Shown: piece after piece, positions 35,787 to 46,059 of the stretch | Layout of the letters: the number at the start of each line of letters is the position of its first letter | How positions within the stretch are numbered: position 1 is the first letter of the stretch | Origin: UBA1275 sp002323515 | GTDB lineage: Bacteria; Bacteroidota; Rhodothermia; Balneolales; Balneolaceae | DNA: 64,000 bases | Assembly (NCBI GenBank): GCA_964007875.1 | Contig: CAXGAH010000013.1 | Coordinates: 1 to 64,000 of the forward strand | Reading direction: 5' to 3' | The notes under the pieces: generated by a model | The model's input: only the letters and a program-made list of their open reading frames with translations | The model's database searches: none | What the model was told of the DNA's origin: nothing | Made by a program: the position numbers and the translations under genes

Positions 35787-37283
35787 CTATGAGTGATTTG
35801 TCCAAGCTTGAACTGAATGGATAGCCTTATTCCATCCTTCAATCGATTTTGTAATTTGAGTACTTTCAGATTCAGTTTTGAAACATTTATCCATTGCCCA
35901 TATAGTTTGAATTTCTTCAATATTTTCCCAATATCCAACACTTAAACCAGCCAAATAAGCGGCGCCTAGTGCAGTCGTTTCTACGCATCTTGGACGAATC
36001 ACATCGGCTCCCAATAGGTCTGCCTGAAATTGCATCAGCAGATTATTAGTGGTGGCTCCTCCATCTACCCGAAGTTCTTTTATAGATATTCCTGAATCTG
36101 CCTCCATGGCTTTTAATACATCATAACTTTGATAGGCCATGGATTCCAAGGCGGCTCGTGCGATATGAGATTTGGTAGTGCCACGTGATAAACCAACGAT
36201 CATGCCACGTGCTTCTTGATTCCAATAAGGCGCACCCAACCCCGCAAAAGCCGGAACAAAATATACTCCATCCGTATCTGAAGATTGCTTTGCTAAGATT
36301 TCTATTTCGGATGAGTTGTGAATCATTTCCATCCCATCGCGAAGCCACTGAACAACGGCGCCTGCAATAAACACACTGCCTTCAAGTGCGTAATGAAGTT
36401 CACCATCTATTTTCCACGCAATAGTAGTTAGAAGATTGTGTTTTGAAACGACAAACTCTGGACCAATATTCATGAGCATGAAGCAGCCAGTTCCATAGGT
36501 ATTTTTAACCATTCCTACTTCGGTACACATCTGCCCGAAAAGAGCAGCTTGCTGATCGCCGGCAACTCCTGTAATAGGAATACTATGTCCAAAAAATTGC
36601 TCACTTGTTCTGCCTAAGTCATCGCTTGATTCCATTACTTTTGGCAGCATCGGTGAAGGAATACCAAACAGTTTTAATAACTCTTCGTCCCATTTTTGGT
36701 CGCGTATGTTATAGAGCATAGTTCGAGAGGCATTGGTTACATCGGTTACATGGGATTGCCCTTCTGAAAATTTCCAAATAAGCCAACTATCAATAGTGCC
36801 AAAAGCTAGATGTCCTTTTTCGGCTAGTTTTTGTGCACCAGGCACCTGCTTTAAGATCCACTCCACTTTTGTAGCGGAGAAATAGGCGTCTATGACCAGA
36901 CCCGTTTTCGATTGAATCTCTTGGAGTCGTCCTTGTTCTTTTAGTTGGTTGCATCGTTCTGATGTTCTTCGATCTTGCCAGACTATGGCATGGTAAATGG
37001 GCTGCCCCGTTCTTTTATCCCAAACGACCGTGGTTTCTCGTTGATTGGTAATTCCGATCGCAGCAATCTGGTTTCCTTTGATGTGAGCGATACTCATCAC
37101 CTCCATTGCAATACTCAGTTGACTTGACCAGATCTCGTTTGCATCGTGTTCCACCCATCCGGATTGGGGAAAAATTTGGGTAAATTCTTTTTGTGCCATA
37201 GCCACAATACTCCCTTTTTTGTCAAAAAGTATAGCGCGAGAACTTGTAGTGCCCTGGTCTAGTGCGAGTATATAGGAATGCAT
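35787..37283 (-). CDS. glpK: Glycerol kinase
   Basis: Phosphorylates glycerol taken up through GlpF to glycerol 3-phosphate. The 498 residues are full length for the FGGY family: LALDQGTTSSRAILFDKKG at the N-terminus, QTNQRET-type GITNQRETTVVWDKRTG, the hinge GVAGDQQAALFGQMC, NTYGTGCFMLMN, and the C-terminal ELRVDGGATTNNLLMQFQAD. Its TAG stop is only 24 bp from the right-hand inverted repeat of the cassette-like insertion. Ancestrally it was probably co-transcribed with glpF. Confidence 0.97.
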   Translation of the reverse strand: MHSYILALDQGTTSSRAILFDKKGSIVAMAQKEFTQIFPQSGWVEHDANEIWSSQLSIAMEVMSIAHIKGNQIAAIGITNQRETTVVWDKRTGQPIYHAIVWQDRRTSERCNQLKEQGRLQEIQSKTGLVIDAYFSATKVEWILKQVPGAQKLAEKGHLAFGTIDSWLIWKFSEGQSHVTDVTNASRTMLYNIRDQKWDEELLKLFGIPSPMLPKVMESSDDLGRTSEQFFGHSIPITGVAGDQQAALFGQMCTEVGMVKNTYGTGCFMLMNIGPEFVVSKHNLLTTIAWKIDGELHYALEGSVFIAGAVVQWLRDGMEMIHNSSEIEILAKQSSDTDGVYFVPAFAGLGAPYWNQEARGMIVGLSRGTTKSHIARAALESMAYQSYDVLKAMEADSGISIKELRVDGGATTNNLLMQFQADLLGADVIRPRCVETTALGAAYLAGLSVGYWENIEEIQTIWAMDKCFKTESESTQITKSIEGWNKAIHSVQAWTNHS

Positions 37284-37358
37284 AACAGTTGAGTTTGGTT
37301 AAAAAGAGTGCGTGGATTATTGTACTAAAAATGATCCAGATAAAATAAATAAAAACAC

Positions 37359-38783
37359 GTGAAAGAGTCTTCAAATAGTACAGATAAAGAACCCATTGCT
37401 GCCATAGCTACCCCCATTGGGGAAGGCGGGATTGCGGTGATTAGAGTTTCGGGGAGGGGAGCTATTGCGAAGGTGCAGGAACGGTTCAAGGGAAAAAATA
37501 TAGGTACAGCATCATCGCATACCATTCATTTTGGGCGCCTTGTTGATGAACAAGGCCGCTTGGTAGATGAGGTTTTGGTGAGTTTATTTCATTCACCTAG
37601 AAGCTACACAGGGGAGGAAACCGTAGAAATTTCTTGTCATGGGGGTATTCTGGTGACCCAGCGGGTGTATGAAACTTTGTTGGCTACAGGCATTAGGGCC
37701 GCAGAAGCCGGAGAGTTTACTCAACGTGCTTTTTTAAATGGCAAATTAGGCTTAGAACAAGCTGAAGCCGTAGCTGATCTAATTCATGCTAGTAGTGCAA
37801 AAGCAGTTGACGCCGCGAATCAGCAGTTATCTGGTAGTTTGGGAGCCTATGTAAAAGAATTTAGGCAACAAATTATTGATGCGACCGCGATGATTGAACT
37901 AGAATTAGATTTTATAGAGGAGGATGTTGAATTTGCTAATAAGGAACAGTTGCAACAGCTGTTACAGGATGTAAAGACGGCCATTCATAGGTTATTAGAA
38001 AGCTATGAGGCTGGTAGATTGGTTAAAGACGGAATTAAAACAGTGCTCATTGGTCGCCCCAATGCAGGTAAATCAACACTTTTAAATGCTTTGGTAGGGA
38101 TTGATCGAGCGATTGTTACCAATATAGCTGGGACCACAAGAGACACTGTTGATGTAGAATGGAATCACGGCGGGTTATTATTTAGGCTTATTGATACAGC
38201 TGGTTTACGTGAAACAGAGGATCGCGTCGAAGCCGAGGGAGTCCGGCGCAGCCAAATGGCAGTGAAAGAAGCAGATGTAATAGTTTATTTAAGGGATTTG
38301 AATGAGCCCTTTACCACTGATGAAATAAGTGAGATTGAACATTTGCAAGCATCGGCAACGGATAACCCATTTCTCTGTATCGGAACCCAATATGACCGAT
38401 TAACTAAGGCTGAACAGCAAGCGCATGAAGAGCGCGCCATCAGTGAGGAAAACGATTGGAGTAGTGTTGAAGATCTGCATATATCTGCGGCAACTGGCGA
38501 AGGTTTACAGGAACTAAAGGATCGCATTAAAGAGGTCGCAATGAGTCAGGCCCATTTCGATGGTGAATCTCTACTAGTTACTTCTTCTCGACACAGAGAT
38601 GCCCTTGAAAAAACATTGAATCATGTTGAAGCCGCTCTCAACGGATTAATGAGTGGACTAACGGGTGATTTCCTAGCGATAGACCTACGTGCAGCCTTGC
38701 AGAGCCTAGGGACCATAACAGGGGAAATTACCAATGAAGATATCTTGGATTCTATATTTTCTAGGTTTTGTATTGGGAAGTAG
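37359..38783 (+). CDS. mnmE: tRNA modification GTPase MnmE
   Basis: With MnmG, installs the cmnm5 group on U34 of tRNAs reading mixed codon boxes. The 474 residues comprise the N-terminal THF-binding domain (IAAIATPIGEGGIAVIRVSG, EISCHGG), a helical domain holding the G domain (P-loop GRPNAGKST 232-240, GTTRDTV, DTAGLRETED) and the C-terminal CIGK (471-474) whose Cys is catalytic. The start is GTG 37359; no ATG precedes the conserved IAAIATP. The next gene begins on the base after the stop codon. Confidence 0.97.
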   Translation: MKESSNSTDKEPIAAIATPIGEGGIAVIRVSGRGAIAKVQERFKGKNIGTASSHTIHFGRLVDEQGRLVDEVLVSLFHSPRSYTGEETVEISCHGGILVTQRVYETLLATGIRAAEAGEFTQRAFLNGKLGLEQAEAVADLIHASSAKAVDAANQQLSGSLGAYVKEFRQQIIDATAMIELELDFIEEDVEFANKEQLQQLLQDVKTAIHRLLESYEAGRLVKDGIKTVLIGRPNAGKSTLLNALVGIDRAIVTNIAGTTRDTVDVEWNHGGLLFRLIDTAGLRETEDRVEAEGVRRSQMAVKEADVIVYLRDLNEPFTTDEISEIEHLQASATDNPFLCIGTQYDRLTKAEQQAHEERAISEENDWSSVEDLHISAATGEGLQELKDRIKEVAMSQAHFDGESLLVTSSRHRDALEKTLNHVEAALNGLMSGLTGDFLAIDLRAALQSLGTITGEITNEDILDSIFSRFCIGK

Positions 38784-40292
38784 ATGAGTGAAGCTACCCC
38801 AGATAAAAAATCTAAGCCAGTAATAAATATAGTTTGGCTGAAGAGAGATATTCGTTTAGCTGACCATGAAGGGTTTTATCTAGCAGAGCAAGCCGAACAA
38901 GATTATATCCCACTCTATATATTCGATGTGGGTGAATTAGCAGGCCCCGATTCGTCTTTGCGGCATCAACAGTTTGTGTATCATTCCTTAATGGAAGTGA
39001 ATAAACAACTAGAATCAGTTGGAAGAGAAATAATGTTTTGTTGGGGGAATACAGAGAAAATATTTGAGTTTTTTTCACACACATTTTCTGTCAACAAAGT
39101 GTTTTCTTATCAGGAATCTGGCACCATTAGAACCTGGAAAAGAGACCAACGTGTGGCTACTTTTTTTGCTGGCAACGGTATAGGTTGGAAGCAATGTCAG
39201 CGAGATGGGGTTATTCGTGGAATAGATAGTCGGGATGGATGGAATAAGGCATGGTTGGATTGCATGAATCGACCTTTGTTTTACCCAACTTATTCAGTGC
39301 CAAATGAATATATAGATGCTTTTTTTAAGGATATATCAAATAAACATCCCTTTCCCTTTCCAGCGGAGTTAAGGGCCGAACTAGAGTGCTATCCGGGAAT
39401 GCATCATCCCGTGGGAGAAAGCCAAGCATGGAAATGTTTAGAGAGTTTTATGGGGGCTCGAGGGCGGAATTACCAGCGGCACATCTCAAAGCCACTTTTA
39501 TCTAGAGAGAGCTGTAGTCGAATTTCTCCTCACTTAGCTTGGGGGAATATCAGTATTAGACAGGTGTATGGTTTTGTAAATAATCATTCGGCTAAGGCGG
39601 AAGCCTCACGCGCATATGCTTCGTTTTTGACGCGCCTTAGGTGGAATGCTCATTTTATTCAAAAGTTCGAAATGGAACCGGAGTATGAACTTCAATGCGT
39701 AAATCGGGGGTATGAACTTATGTCATACTCCAATCGTCCGGATTTTTTGGAGGCGTGGAAGCAAGGCTATACTGGTGTACCACTGGTTGATGCATGCATG
39801 CGGTGTTTGGAGGCAACGGGATGGATTAATTTCCGCATGAGAGCTATGTTGGTGTCTTTTTTGTGTCATCATTTGGATTGTGATTGGAGACTTGGTGTAT
39901 ATCATTTGGCTAGGCTGTTTTTGGACTATGAACCCGGTATCCATTATCCTCAGTTTCAAATGCAAGCCGGTACTACGGGTGTGAACACCATTCGAATGTA
40001 TAATCCAGTGAAACAGTCCAAGGATCATGATCCTGATGGGGAGTTTATTCGGCAATGGGTTCCTGAGTTAGAGCAGTACCCCACGGCTTACATACACGAA
40101 CCATGGTCTATAACACCTATTGAAAAGGCTTGTTTACTATCTGGGAATGGGATTGAGTATCCCGACCCAATCGTTGATGTCGCAAGTGCGGCATCGGTAG
40201 CTAGAAAAAAGATTTGGAGCTACAGAGACTCTTTATTAGTTAAACAGGAAAATCAAAGGATTCTAAAAAAACATACCCATCGCACACGTTAA
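38784..40292 (+). CDS. Cryptochrome/DNA photolyase family protein
   Basis: A 502-residue flavoprotein. The N-terminal antenna domain has VWLKRDIRLADHEGFYLA and YIFDVG; the helical FAD domain has TRLRWNAHFIQKFE, GYTGVPLVDACMRCLEATGW, INFRMRAMLVSFLCHHL and HYPQFQMQAGTTGVNTIRMYNP. These match photolyases and related cryptochromes; light-driven repair of pyrimidine dimers or light sensing are the options. The ATG follows the mnmE stop with no gap. Its last codons lie inside the hairpin that terminates the convergent M16 gene. Confidence 0.9.
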   Translation: MSEATPDKKSKPVINIVWLKRDIRLADHEGFYLAEQAEQDYIPLYIFDVGELAGPDSSLRHQQFVYHSLMEVNKQLESVGREIMFCWGNTEKIFEFFSHTFSVNKVFSYQESGTIRTWKRDQRVATFFAGNGIGWKQCQRDGVIRGIDSRDGWNKAWLDCMNRPLFYPTYSVPNEYIDAFFKDISNKHPFPFPAELRAELECYPGMHHPVGESQAWKCLESFMGARGRNYQRHISKPLLSRESCSRISPHLAWGNISIRQVYGFVNNHSAKAEASRAYASFLTRLRWNAHFIQKFEMEPEYELQCVNRGYELMSYSNRPDFLEAWKQGYTGVPLVDACMRCLEATGWINFRMRAMLVSFLCHHLDCDWRLGVYHLARLFLDYEPGIHYPQFQMQAGTTGVNTIRMYNPVKQSKDHDPDGEFIRQWVPELEQYPTAYIHEPWSITPIEKACLLSGNGIEYPDPIVDVASAASVARKKIWSYRDSLLVKQENQRILKKHTHRTR

Positions 40293-40306
40293 TGTGGATG
40301 GGTATG
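40265..40306 (-). terminator. Terminator of the M16 peptidase gene, overlapping the photolyase 3' end
   Basis: CATACCCATC (40272-40281) and GATGGGTATG (40297-40306) form a perfect 10-bp stem, with an inner CACA/TGTG extension. On the minus strand the stem is followed by TTTTTT, so it ends transcripts from the M16 gene (stop at 40378). The left arm and loop encode the last residues and stop of the photolyase on the + strand. Confidence 0.75.
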
Positions 40307-40377
40307 ATAAATGAATTAGAGTATGTCGTTTCTTACTACAAGGCCTTCTAATAGCCTATACCTAGCTATTTAAATGC

Positions 40378-43263
40378 CTATTCGTCCCCTTCTTGAACTG
40401 GCTCTATGATGTCTCCCTTTTCGGTTACATCCACGACCTCATAACCAAGGGCTTTTAGTTTATCGCGATTACTCGCCTCATCACCTACCACCAAAATGTA
40501 TGCATTGTCAGTGTTTAGGTACTTTTTGGCTAGCGTATTGATTTCCTCTCGCGTAATACTCTGAATGATTTCAGCTTGCTTTTCTACATAGGAACCGTCT
40601 AAATCATATCGGATGATGTTACCCAAGAAGCCAGCTTTTTGAAAGGGTGTTTCATAACGACGTGCATCTCGCTGGCCAATAGAGTTTTTCATAAAATTGA
40701 GTTCATCATCGGTAATCCCATTTTCTTGGAAGTCTTTGATCTCTTTTATAAACTCTACTACGGCACTATCGGTGGCACTGGCTTTGATACCTGCAGAGGC
40801 CGTAAACTGACTCCCTCGATCATTCCCACTAAACCCAGAGCGAGCACCATATGTCCAGCCTTTGTCTTCCCGCAGGTTTAGATTAATTCGGCTATTAAAT
40901 GCCCCACCTAAACTATAGTTCATTAAGCTGGTTTTAAAATACTCACCGGTGGCATCATAGGCCATATCAGAAACATAACCGATGCGAATTTCAGATTGTG
41001 GGGCACCTACTTTATCCATAAGATACACTTTAGTATAGTCTCTGGGCTTTGGCTCGGGTAAGTTAGGTATCTCGACATTTTTGGTTTCCCAATTGTTTAA
41101 GAAAGCTAGGCTGGAGAGTGCTTCTTCTTCGGAAATATCACCAACCACTACTACTTCTGTAATTTCTGGAGACATATAGGATTCATAGAATGCTAGAATA
41201 TCTTCCACGGTAATTCGGCTCACTGTTTCCTCGAGACCAGAGGTTGGAACTGAGTAAATATGTTCATCTCCATAGAGTAAGCGGCTGTAGATTTGGCTGG
41301 CTACTGCAGCAGGATTCTGATAAGATGCACGAATACTTTCTAATTGCTGTTGCTTAACCCGATTAAAGTCGTCCTCAGTAAAGGCTGGGCGGTAGAGTAT
41401 TTCTTCCAAAAGTTCCATAGTACGGGTCAAATTCTTGCTTAGAGTACTTACCCCGACCACTGTTTCACTTCTGCTACCTGATACAGAAATGGAACTGGCC
41501 ACTAGGCGCAATTCTTCGGAAATCTCCTCAGAACTGTAATTCTGGGTACTTTCATTCATCAACGCAGCGGTTAAGGATGCAAGACCAGCTTTTTGTGGGT
41601 CATTTGCGTCTAATTCATGCCCACCTTTAATGTATAATTGCACATTGACGGTGGGTACTTCGTTTGATTCGGTCCCAATAAGTTGAATTCCGTTCTCAAG
41701 GCTGGCTCTCCAGTAATCAGGTACTTGAACTAAAGGAGCGGTTCCAGGTGTCGGTTTTACGCTACGATCAAAACTATCTCCTTCTGGACGTGAGTAGGAA
41801 AGCCCGGAATAGTCCGTGGTAGGGAATGGATTATCTCCATCTTTTTGTGCAACATAGTTGTCGGGTGCTGCAGGCGCAGTTGCCCCTCCATCATTTGGTA
41901 GCACACTAAGTAAAACTCCTGGTTTATTGTAAATATATTCGTTAAAAACCCGCATGATATCTTCTTTGGACACGGCCAAATAACGGCTTAAGTCCTCTTC
42001 TATATAATTAGCATTTCTAGCAATAGTCTGATAATCAGCTAATTGAGAAACCTTACCACTAACAGAAGTGAGGCCATTAATAAAGCTAGATTCGAAGCTA
42101 GCCTTAATCTTTGTTAAGTCATTATCATTTACTCCTTCCGTTGCAAATTCATCTAAAATGACTCTCATTTCCTGCTCAAAATCGGCTAGAGTTTGGCCTG
42201 GATATGGCAATACAAACATAGTAAACTCACCAGCTAATTCACTTACTGGATGAAATACAGAAGCTTGAATAGCTTTTTGGGTGAGTATAAATTTCTTGAA
42301 TAAGTAGGAACTTCTACCAGTGCCAAGTATTTGGGCTAAGAAGTCAAGAGGTGCTTCATCTGGATGGAAGCGTGGTACCGTTGGGTAGGTTGCTAAAAGT
42401 GCTGGAAACCGGATATTATTATCTACATAAGAAACATAGCGGTCTGCGTCGAGCTGAACAGGCTCCAAAGTCATATTGTCAACTTCAGGTCCTTTTGGTA
42501 TGATGCCAAAATATTTTTCAACCATGGGAATGACTTCCTCTGCGGTTACATTTCCACCTATAGTAAGGGTGGCATTATTTGGACCATACCACCGCATAAA
42601 GAATTTTTTTAGATCGTCCACATCGACTCGGTCAAGATCTTCCAATTTCCCAATGGTAAGCCAAGAATATGGATGGCCAAAAGGGTACAAGGTTTCAGCG
42701 GTGAGTTCACTCCATCGGCCGTATGCAGCATTGTCGTAGTTTTGACCTTTTTCATTTTTCACGGTTTCTCGCTGAATCTCAAACTTTTTCTGGGTTACTG
42801 CATCTAAGAAAAATCCCATTCGATCAGCTTCTAACCAAAGTACCACTTCTAGTTGGTTACTAGGCACGGTTTGATAGTAATTGGTTCGATCCCGGTTGGT
42901 GGATCCATTTAAGGTCCCTCCGGCATCACTGATGATTTTGAAGTGTTCTTCGTCGGCCACATTTTCAGAACCTTGAAACATCATATGCTCAAAAAAGTGA
43001 GCAAATCCAGACTTATAAAGCTCTTCTCTAGCTGAGCCTACATGATAGGTGATGTCGACATGAACCAAAGGATCTGAATCATCCTCATGTATAATGATCG
43101 TAAGTCCATTGTCAAGAAAAAACTTCTTGAATGGTATAATAATTCCGTCATTTTTTTCAGTTAAATTAATTTCTTGAATCAAACTTGTTTGAGCTTTCAA
43201 ATGAAGCATACTCGTTGTTAATAAGGTTATTAATAAAGTGATTTTTAATAGTTGATTAAACAT
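40378..43263 (-). CDS. M16 zinc peptidase, fused two-half form
   Basis: A 961-residue exported protease. Residues 1-24 are a signal peptide (LLTTSMLHLKAQ). The inverted zinc motif H89-FFE-H93 in GFAHFFEHMMFQGSEN, with glutamates in TVKNEKGQNYDN as the third ligand, shows an active N-terminal half. The C-terminal half (from about 515) repeats the fold without the motif (AALMNESTQNYSSEEISEEL, MNYSLGGAFNSRINLNLRE, KGWTYGARSGF), as in pitrilysin-like clam-shell enzymes that degrade short peptides. It is probably periplasmic. The acidic tail (EKGDIIEPVQEGDE) is not conserved in the family as far as I know. Confidence 0.93.
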   Translation of the reverse strand: MFNQLLKITLLITLLTTSMLHLKAQTSLIQEINLTEKNDGIIIPFKKFFLDNGLTIIIHEDDSDPLVHVDITYHVGSAREELYKSGFAHFFEHMMFQGSENVADEEHFKIISDAGGTLNGSTNRDRTNYYQTVPSNQLEVVLWLEADRMGFFLDAVTQKKFEIQRETVKNEKGQNYDNAAYGRWSELTAETLYPFGHPYSWLTIGKLEDLDRVDVDDLKKFFMRWYGPNNATLTIGGNVTAEEVIPMVEKYFGIIPKGPEVDNMTLEPVQLDADRYVSYVDNNIRFPALLATYPTVPRFHPDEAPLDFLAQILGTGRSSYLFKKFILTQKAIQASVFHPVSELAGEFTMFVLPYPGQTLADFEQEMRVILDEFATEGVNDNDLTKIKASFESSFINGLTSVSGKVSQLADYQTIARNANYIEEDLSRYLAVSKEDIMRVFNEYIYNKPGVLLSVLPNDGGATAPAAPDNYVAQKDGDNPFPTTDYSGLSYSRPEGDSFDRSVKPTPGTAPLVQVPDYWRASLENGIQLIGTESNEVPTVNVQLYIKGGHELDANDPQKAGLASLTAALMNESTQNYSSEEISEELRLVASSISVSGSRSETVVGVSTLSKNLTRTMELLEEILYRPAFTEDDFNRVKQQQLESIRASYQNPAAVASQIYSRLLYGDEHIYSVPTSGLEETVSRITVEDILAFYESYMSPEITEVVVVGDISEEEALSSLAFLNNWETKNVEIPNLPEPKPRDYTKVYLMDKVGAPQSEIRIGYVSDMAYDATGEYFKTSLMNYSLGGAFNSRINLNLREDKGWTYGARSGFSGNDRGSQFTASAGIKASATDSAVVEFIKEIKDFQENGITDDELNFMKNSIGQRDARRYETPFQKAGFLGNIIRYDLDGSYVEKQAEIIQSITREEINTLAKKYLNTDNAYILVVGDEASNRDKLKALGYEVVDVTEKGDIIEPVQEGDE

Positions 43264-43370
43264 GATTATGTTACTATTTATTAAATATTATGTTGATACT
43301 TAGAACGCTTTAGTTTATTATTAAAAAAATTATATTCGCAGATTTGTAATAAAATTTTATAAGGCTAGAT

Positions 43371-43799
43371 ATGTCAAATGAAACCAAACCATCAGTTGAA
43401 CTGCGTATCCCAATACTTAAAGATATGGAATTAGTGGCAACTAGTACAGCTGATGTGATAGCAAAATACATGCAATTGAGTGAAGAAGAATCGGGCGAAA
43501 TATCCATGGCATTGATTGAAGCAACAATCAACGCTTTTGAACATTCTGAGTCACAAAAAGATATCTTTATAAACTTTACAATTTCGGATGATGAACTAAC
43601 AATAAAGGTTATAGATCAAGGTAAAGGATTTGATAGTAAAGGCATACAAATACCAGATATTGACTCAAAATTAAAGAAACAAGAAAGAAAGAGAGGATGG
43701 GGTGTAATGCTTATCAAGGAATTGATGGACTCAGTCGATTATGAATCAAGTAATGATGGAACCACACTGACAATGACTAAGAAAAAGAAAAATGAGTAA
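43371..43799 (+). CDS. RsbW-like anti-sigma/switch kinase (HATPase)
   Basis: A 142-residue stand-alone GHKL ATPase. The N-box is MALIEATINAFEHSE, G1 is IDQGKGFD, and the G2 lid is KRGWGVMLIKELMD with the sequence VDYE closing. Such proteins phosphorylate STAS antagonists and bind an effector when the antagonist is phosphorylated. It overlaps by 8 bp the next gene, a STAS protein, the natural partner. The following cyclase may be the controlled output; no sigma factor is present here. Confidence 0.88.
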   Translation: MSNETKPSVELRIPILKDMELVATSTADVIAKYMQLSEEESGEISMALIEATINAFEHSESQKDIFINFTISDDELTIKVIDQGKGFDSKGIQIPDIDSKLKKQERKRGWGVMLIKELMDSVDYESSNDGTTLTMTKKKKNE

Positions 43800-44127
43800 G
43801 ATAATTAATACCGAAGAACAAAATATATATGTAATAGTCAAAACTGAAGGCTATTTCAATAAAGATCTTGGTGAACTCGTGATATCAGTAGTGGAAGAAA
43901 AAGTTCAAGAAGACAAGTTTCATTTTATTTTAGATCTGGAGCAATCAAAAATTGTTAATAGTATTGGTGCTTCCATCCTTATTGAGGTTATCGAGATATT
44001 GCAAGATAAAGATGGAACTTTATCATTATGCCATATGGCTCCCATAATTGAAAAAACATTTTCTATAATGGGTCTTACAAAGTATTGCAATACCTTTGCT
44101 ACTTTAGATGAAGCACTTGCGCAGTAA
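43792..44127 (+). CDS. STAS-domain anti-sigma-factor antagonist
   Basis: A 111-residue STAS protein. The core strand-helix FHFILDLEQSKIVNSIGAS holds S57 at the position phosphorylated in SpoIIAA/RsbV proteins, though the usual DSSG is NSIG here. It should be phosphorylated by the overlapping HATPase and dephosphorylated by a SpoIIE-type phosphatase such as the one encoded at 46056-49289. It lies 24 bp upstream of the cyclase start. Confidence 0.88.
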   Translation: MSKIINTEEQNIYVIVKTEGYFNKDLGELVISVVEEKVQEDKFHFILDLEQSKIVNSIGASILIEVIEILQDKDGTLSLCHMAPIIEKTFSIMGLTKYCNTFATLDEALAQ

Positions 44128-44151
44128 AATTATTTGAGGAAGGGTTTACTT

Positions 44152-46059
44152 TTGGTATCAAAAATAATTTCAGATTATAATAGTAAATACCCTGACTTAG
44201 ATATTGATTGTTCATTTCACGAGCAAAAAGAATTGCTTAAAAGTATCGGTGGTGCAAAATATCTACATGAGGGTAGACAAATACCGTATTATGAAGAGTC
44301 GCTAACTTTTCTCAAAGATAAATTAGACGCAAATAAGTCTTTAGATACAGAAAATCTTTATTTCATTAATGAAATAAACGATACGATCAATGTTCCTATC
44401 TTTTGTAATGATGAAATAATTGGTATTGCATTGGGTCGAAAATCCAATATTAAACCAAGTATTATCAATAATGTCGGTATTCAGCTATCAAGTTTTATTA
44501 CAAAAAAATTTTTCACGAAAAAAATAAAGAATATTGAGTCAAGAGCTAATATTAAAGATTTAGAGTTCGAATCGATAGTCCAGCTCACTAATATGCTGAG
44601 TTTTTGCGATAATTTATCTAACGAAACTTTAGAATATATACTGATACATTTAGTATCGCTTTATGCAGCGTCAAAAGGTATGTTCATCCTTAGAGATTCG
44701 AACACTAATATTTATGAAGTTCGGGCTACTTTTGAAATACGGGAAGAGGATATGCCTAGAAGAATGTTGACAGATAATAAAGGTCTACTCGCTGAACTGA
44801 AAAATACGAAGAAAACGTTTCTTGTAGAATCTGGTAAATTTAATTTGGTCAAATTTGTTGAGCATAATTCAATTTGTAGCCCAATTTATTTCAGAGGTAA
44901 CTTGCTTGGCTGTATAATTTTAGCTGATAAAGAAAGTAGAAAGGGGTTTATACACTTTTCAAATTTAGATGCCAATCTTTTTGATAGTCTGACTAAAGAG
45001 ATCAGTTTAACAATCAATAATCTCAAGCTTATTGATGATCTTCAATCAACAAATAGTCTGATTGACAATATAATGACATCTATAGAAGCTGGAATCATAA
45101 AGTTTACAGAATTTGGTGAAATTGAATACGTAAACAAGAAAGCAATTGAAATTATTGGAATAGAACGAAATCTAATTCAGAACCAACATTATGGAATAAT
45201 TTTCGCCGATAATGAGTCATTTCTGAAAGTAATTAGTAATTACGAGTTAGTTGAATCTGACAATCAAGCACAAATAGTCAAAAATATACCTTTTAAAAGT
45301 ATGAATGGCACTATTCATACCTTGGATACTACAATAACACCTGTTTACGATAAAAACAAAGACAGATCTGGATATATATTGTCATTTGATGATATTTCAG
45401 ATATGCAAAAAGTTAAGACGACTTTTAAAAAATATGTTTCTGGGAATATTGTAGATGAAATCTTGGATAATAATTCGAAAAGTGATTTAGGAGGCACTTT
45501 ATCAGACGCTTGTGTATTATTTGCTGATATTAGAGGGTTTACGGCTTTTTCAGAAGAAACATCAGCTTCAGAATTAGTCTCAATATTAAATCAATATTTT
45601 ACCGAAATGATTGACATTGTATATGAATACAATGGCACTTTAGATAAAATTATTGGTGATGAATTAATGGTTTTATTTGGAGTCCCAAATAATACTGAGT
45701 ATGATTGTCAAAATGCAGTCGATTGTGCAATTACTATGTTTAAAAGACTCGATGAATTCAATGAAAAACTAGAAAAATCACACAATCATAAATTGAAGAT
45801 AGGTGTAGGCATTCACTATGGTGAAGTAGTTGCTGGAAATATAGGATCAGATAAACAGATGAACTACACTGTTATAGGAGATAATGTTAATCAAGCAGCT
45901 AGATTTTGCTCAAATGCTAGTCCAAATGAGATTATAATATCAGAGGATGTTTATAATAATATTTCAGATCAGAGCCTATTTAGTGAAAGTATTTTGATCA
46001 ATGTAAAAGGTAAGAATAACGCAATATCCGTCAGAAAATTTACTCATTCCTCGATTTAA
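44152..46059 (+). CDS. GAF-PAS adenylate cyclase (class III)
   Basis: About 635 residues. The TTG at 44152 is chosen because AGGAAGGG lies 7 bp upstream, one of the best ribosome-binding sites in the window; an earlier in-frame TTG at 44134 has no such site. An N-terminal region (GAF-like, about 1-130), a GAF domain (about 145-290, YAASKGMFILRDSN, SICSPIYFRGNLLG), a PAS domain (IMTSIEAGIIKFTEFGEIEY VNKKAIE) and a class III catalytic domain follow. Metal-binding Asp residues are in FADIRGFTAF and in LDKIIGDELMVLFG, where the Lys favours ATP; NYTVIGDNVNQAARF carries the transition-state Asn/Arg. It should make cAMP in response to the GAF/PAS inputs and possibly the upstream partner switch. Confidence 0.88.
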   Translation: MVSKIISDYNSKYPDLDIDCSFHEQKELLKSIGGAKYLHEGRQIPYYEESLTFLKDKLDANKSLDTENLYFINEINDTINVPIFCNDEIIGIALGRKSNIKPSIINNVGIQLSSFITKKFFTKKIKNIESRANIKDLEFESIVQLTNMLSFCDNLSNETLEYILIHLVSLYAASKGMFILRDSNTNIYEVRATFEIREEDMPRRMLTDNKGLLAELKNTKKTFLVESGKFNLVKFVEHNSICSPIYFRGNLLGCIILADKESRKGFIHFSNLDANLFDSLTKEISLTINNLKLIDDLQSTNSLIDNIMTSIEAGIIKFTEFGEIEYVNKKAIEIIGIERNLIQNQHYGIIFADNESFLKVISNYELVESDNQAQIVKNIPFKSMNGTIHTLDTTITPVYDKNKDRSGYILSFDDISDMQKVKTTFKKYVSGNIVDEILDNNSKSDLGGTLSDACVLFADIRGFTAFSEETSASELVSILNQYFTEMIDIVYEYNGTLDKIIGDELMVLFGVPNNTEYDCQNAVDCAITMFKRLDEFNEKLEKSHNHKLKIGVGIHYGEVVAGNIGSDKQMNYTVIGDNVNQAARFCSNASPNEIIISEDVYNNISDQSLFSESILINVKGKNNAISVRKFTHSSI

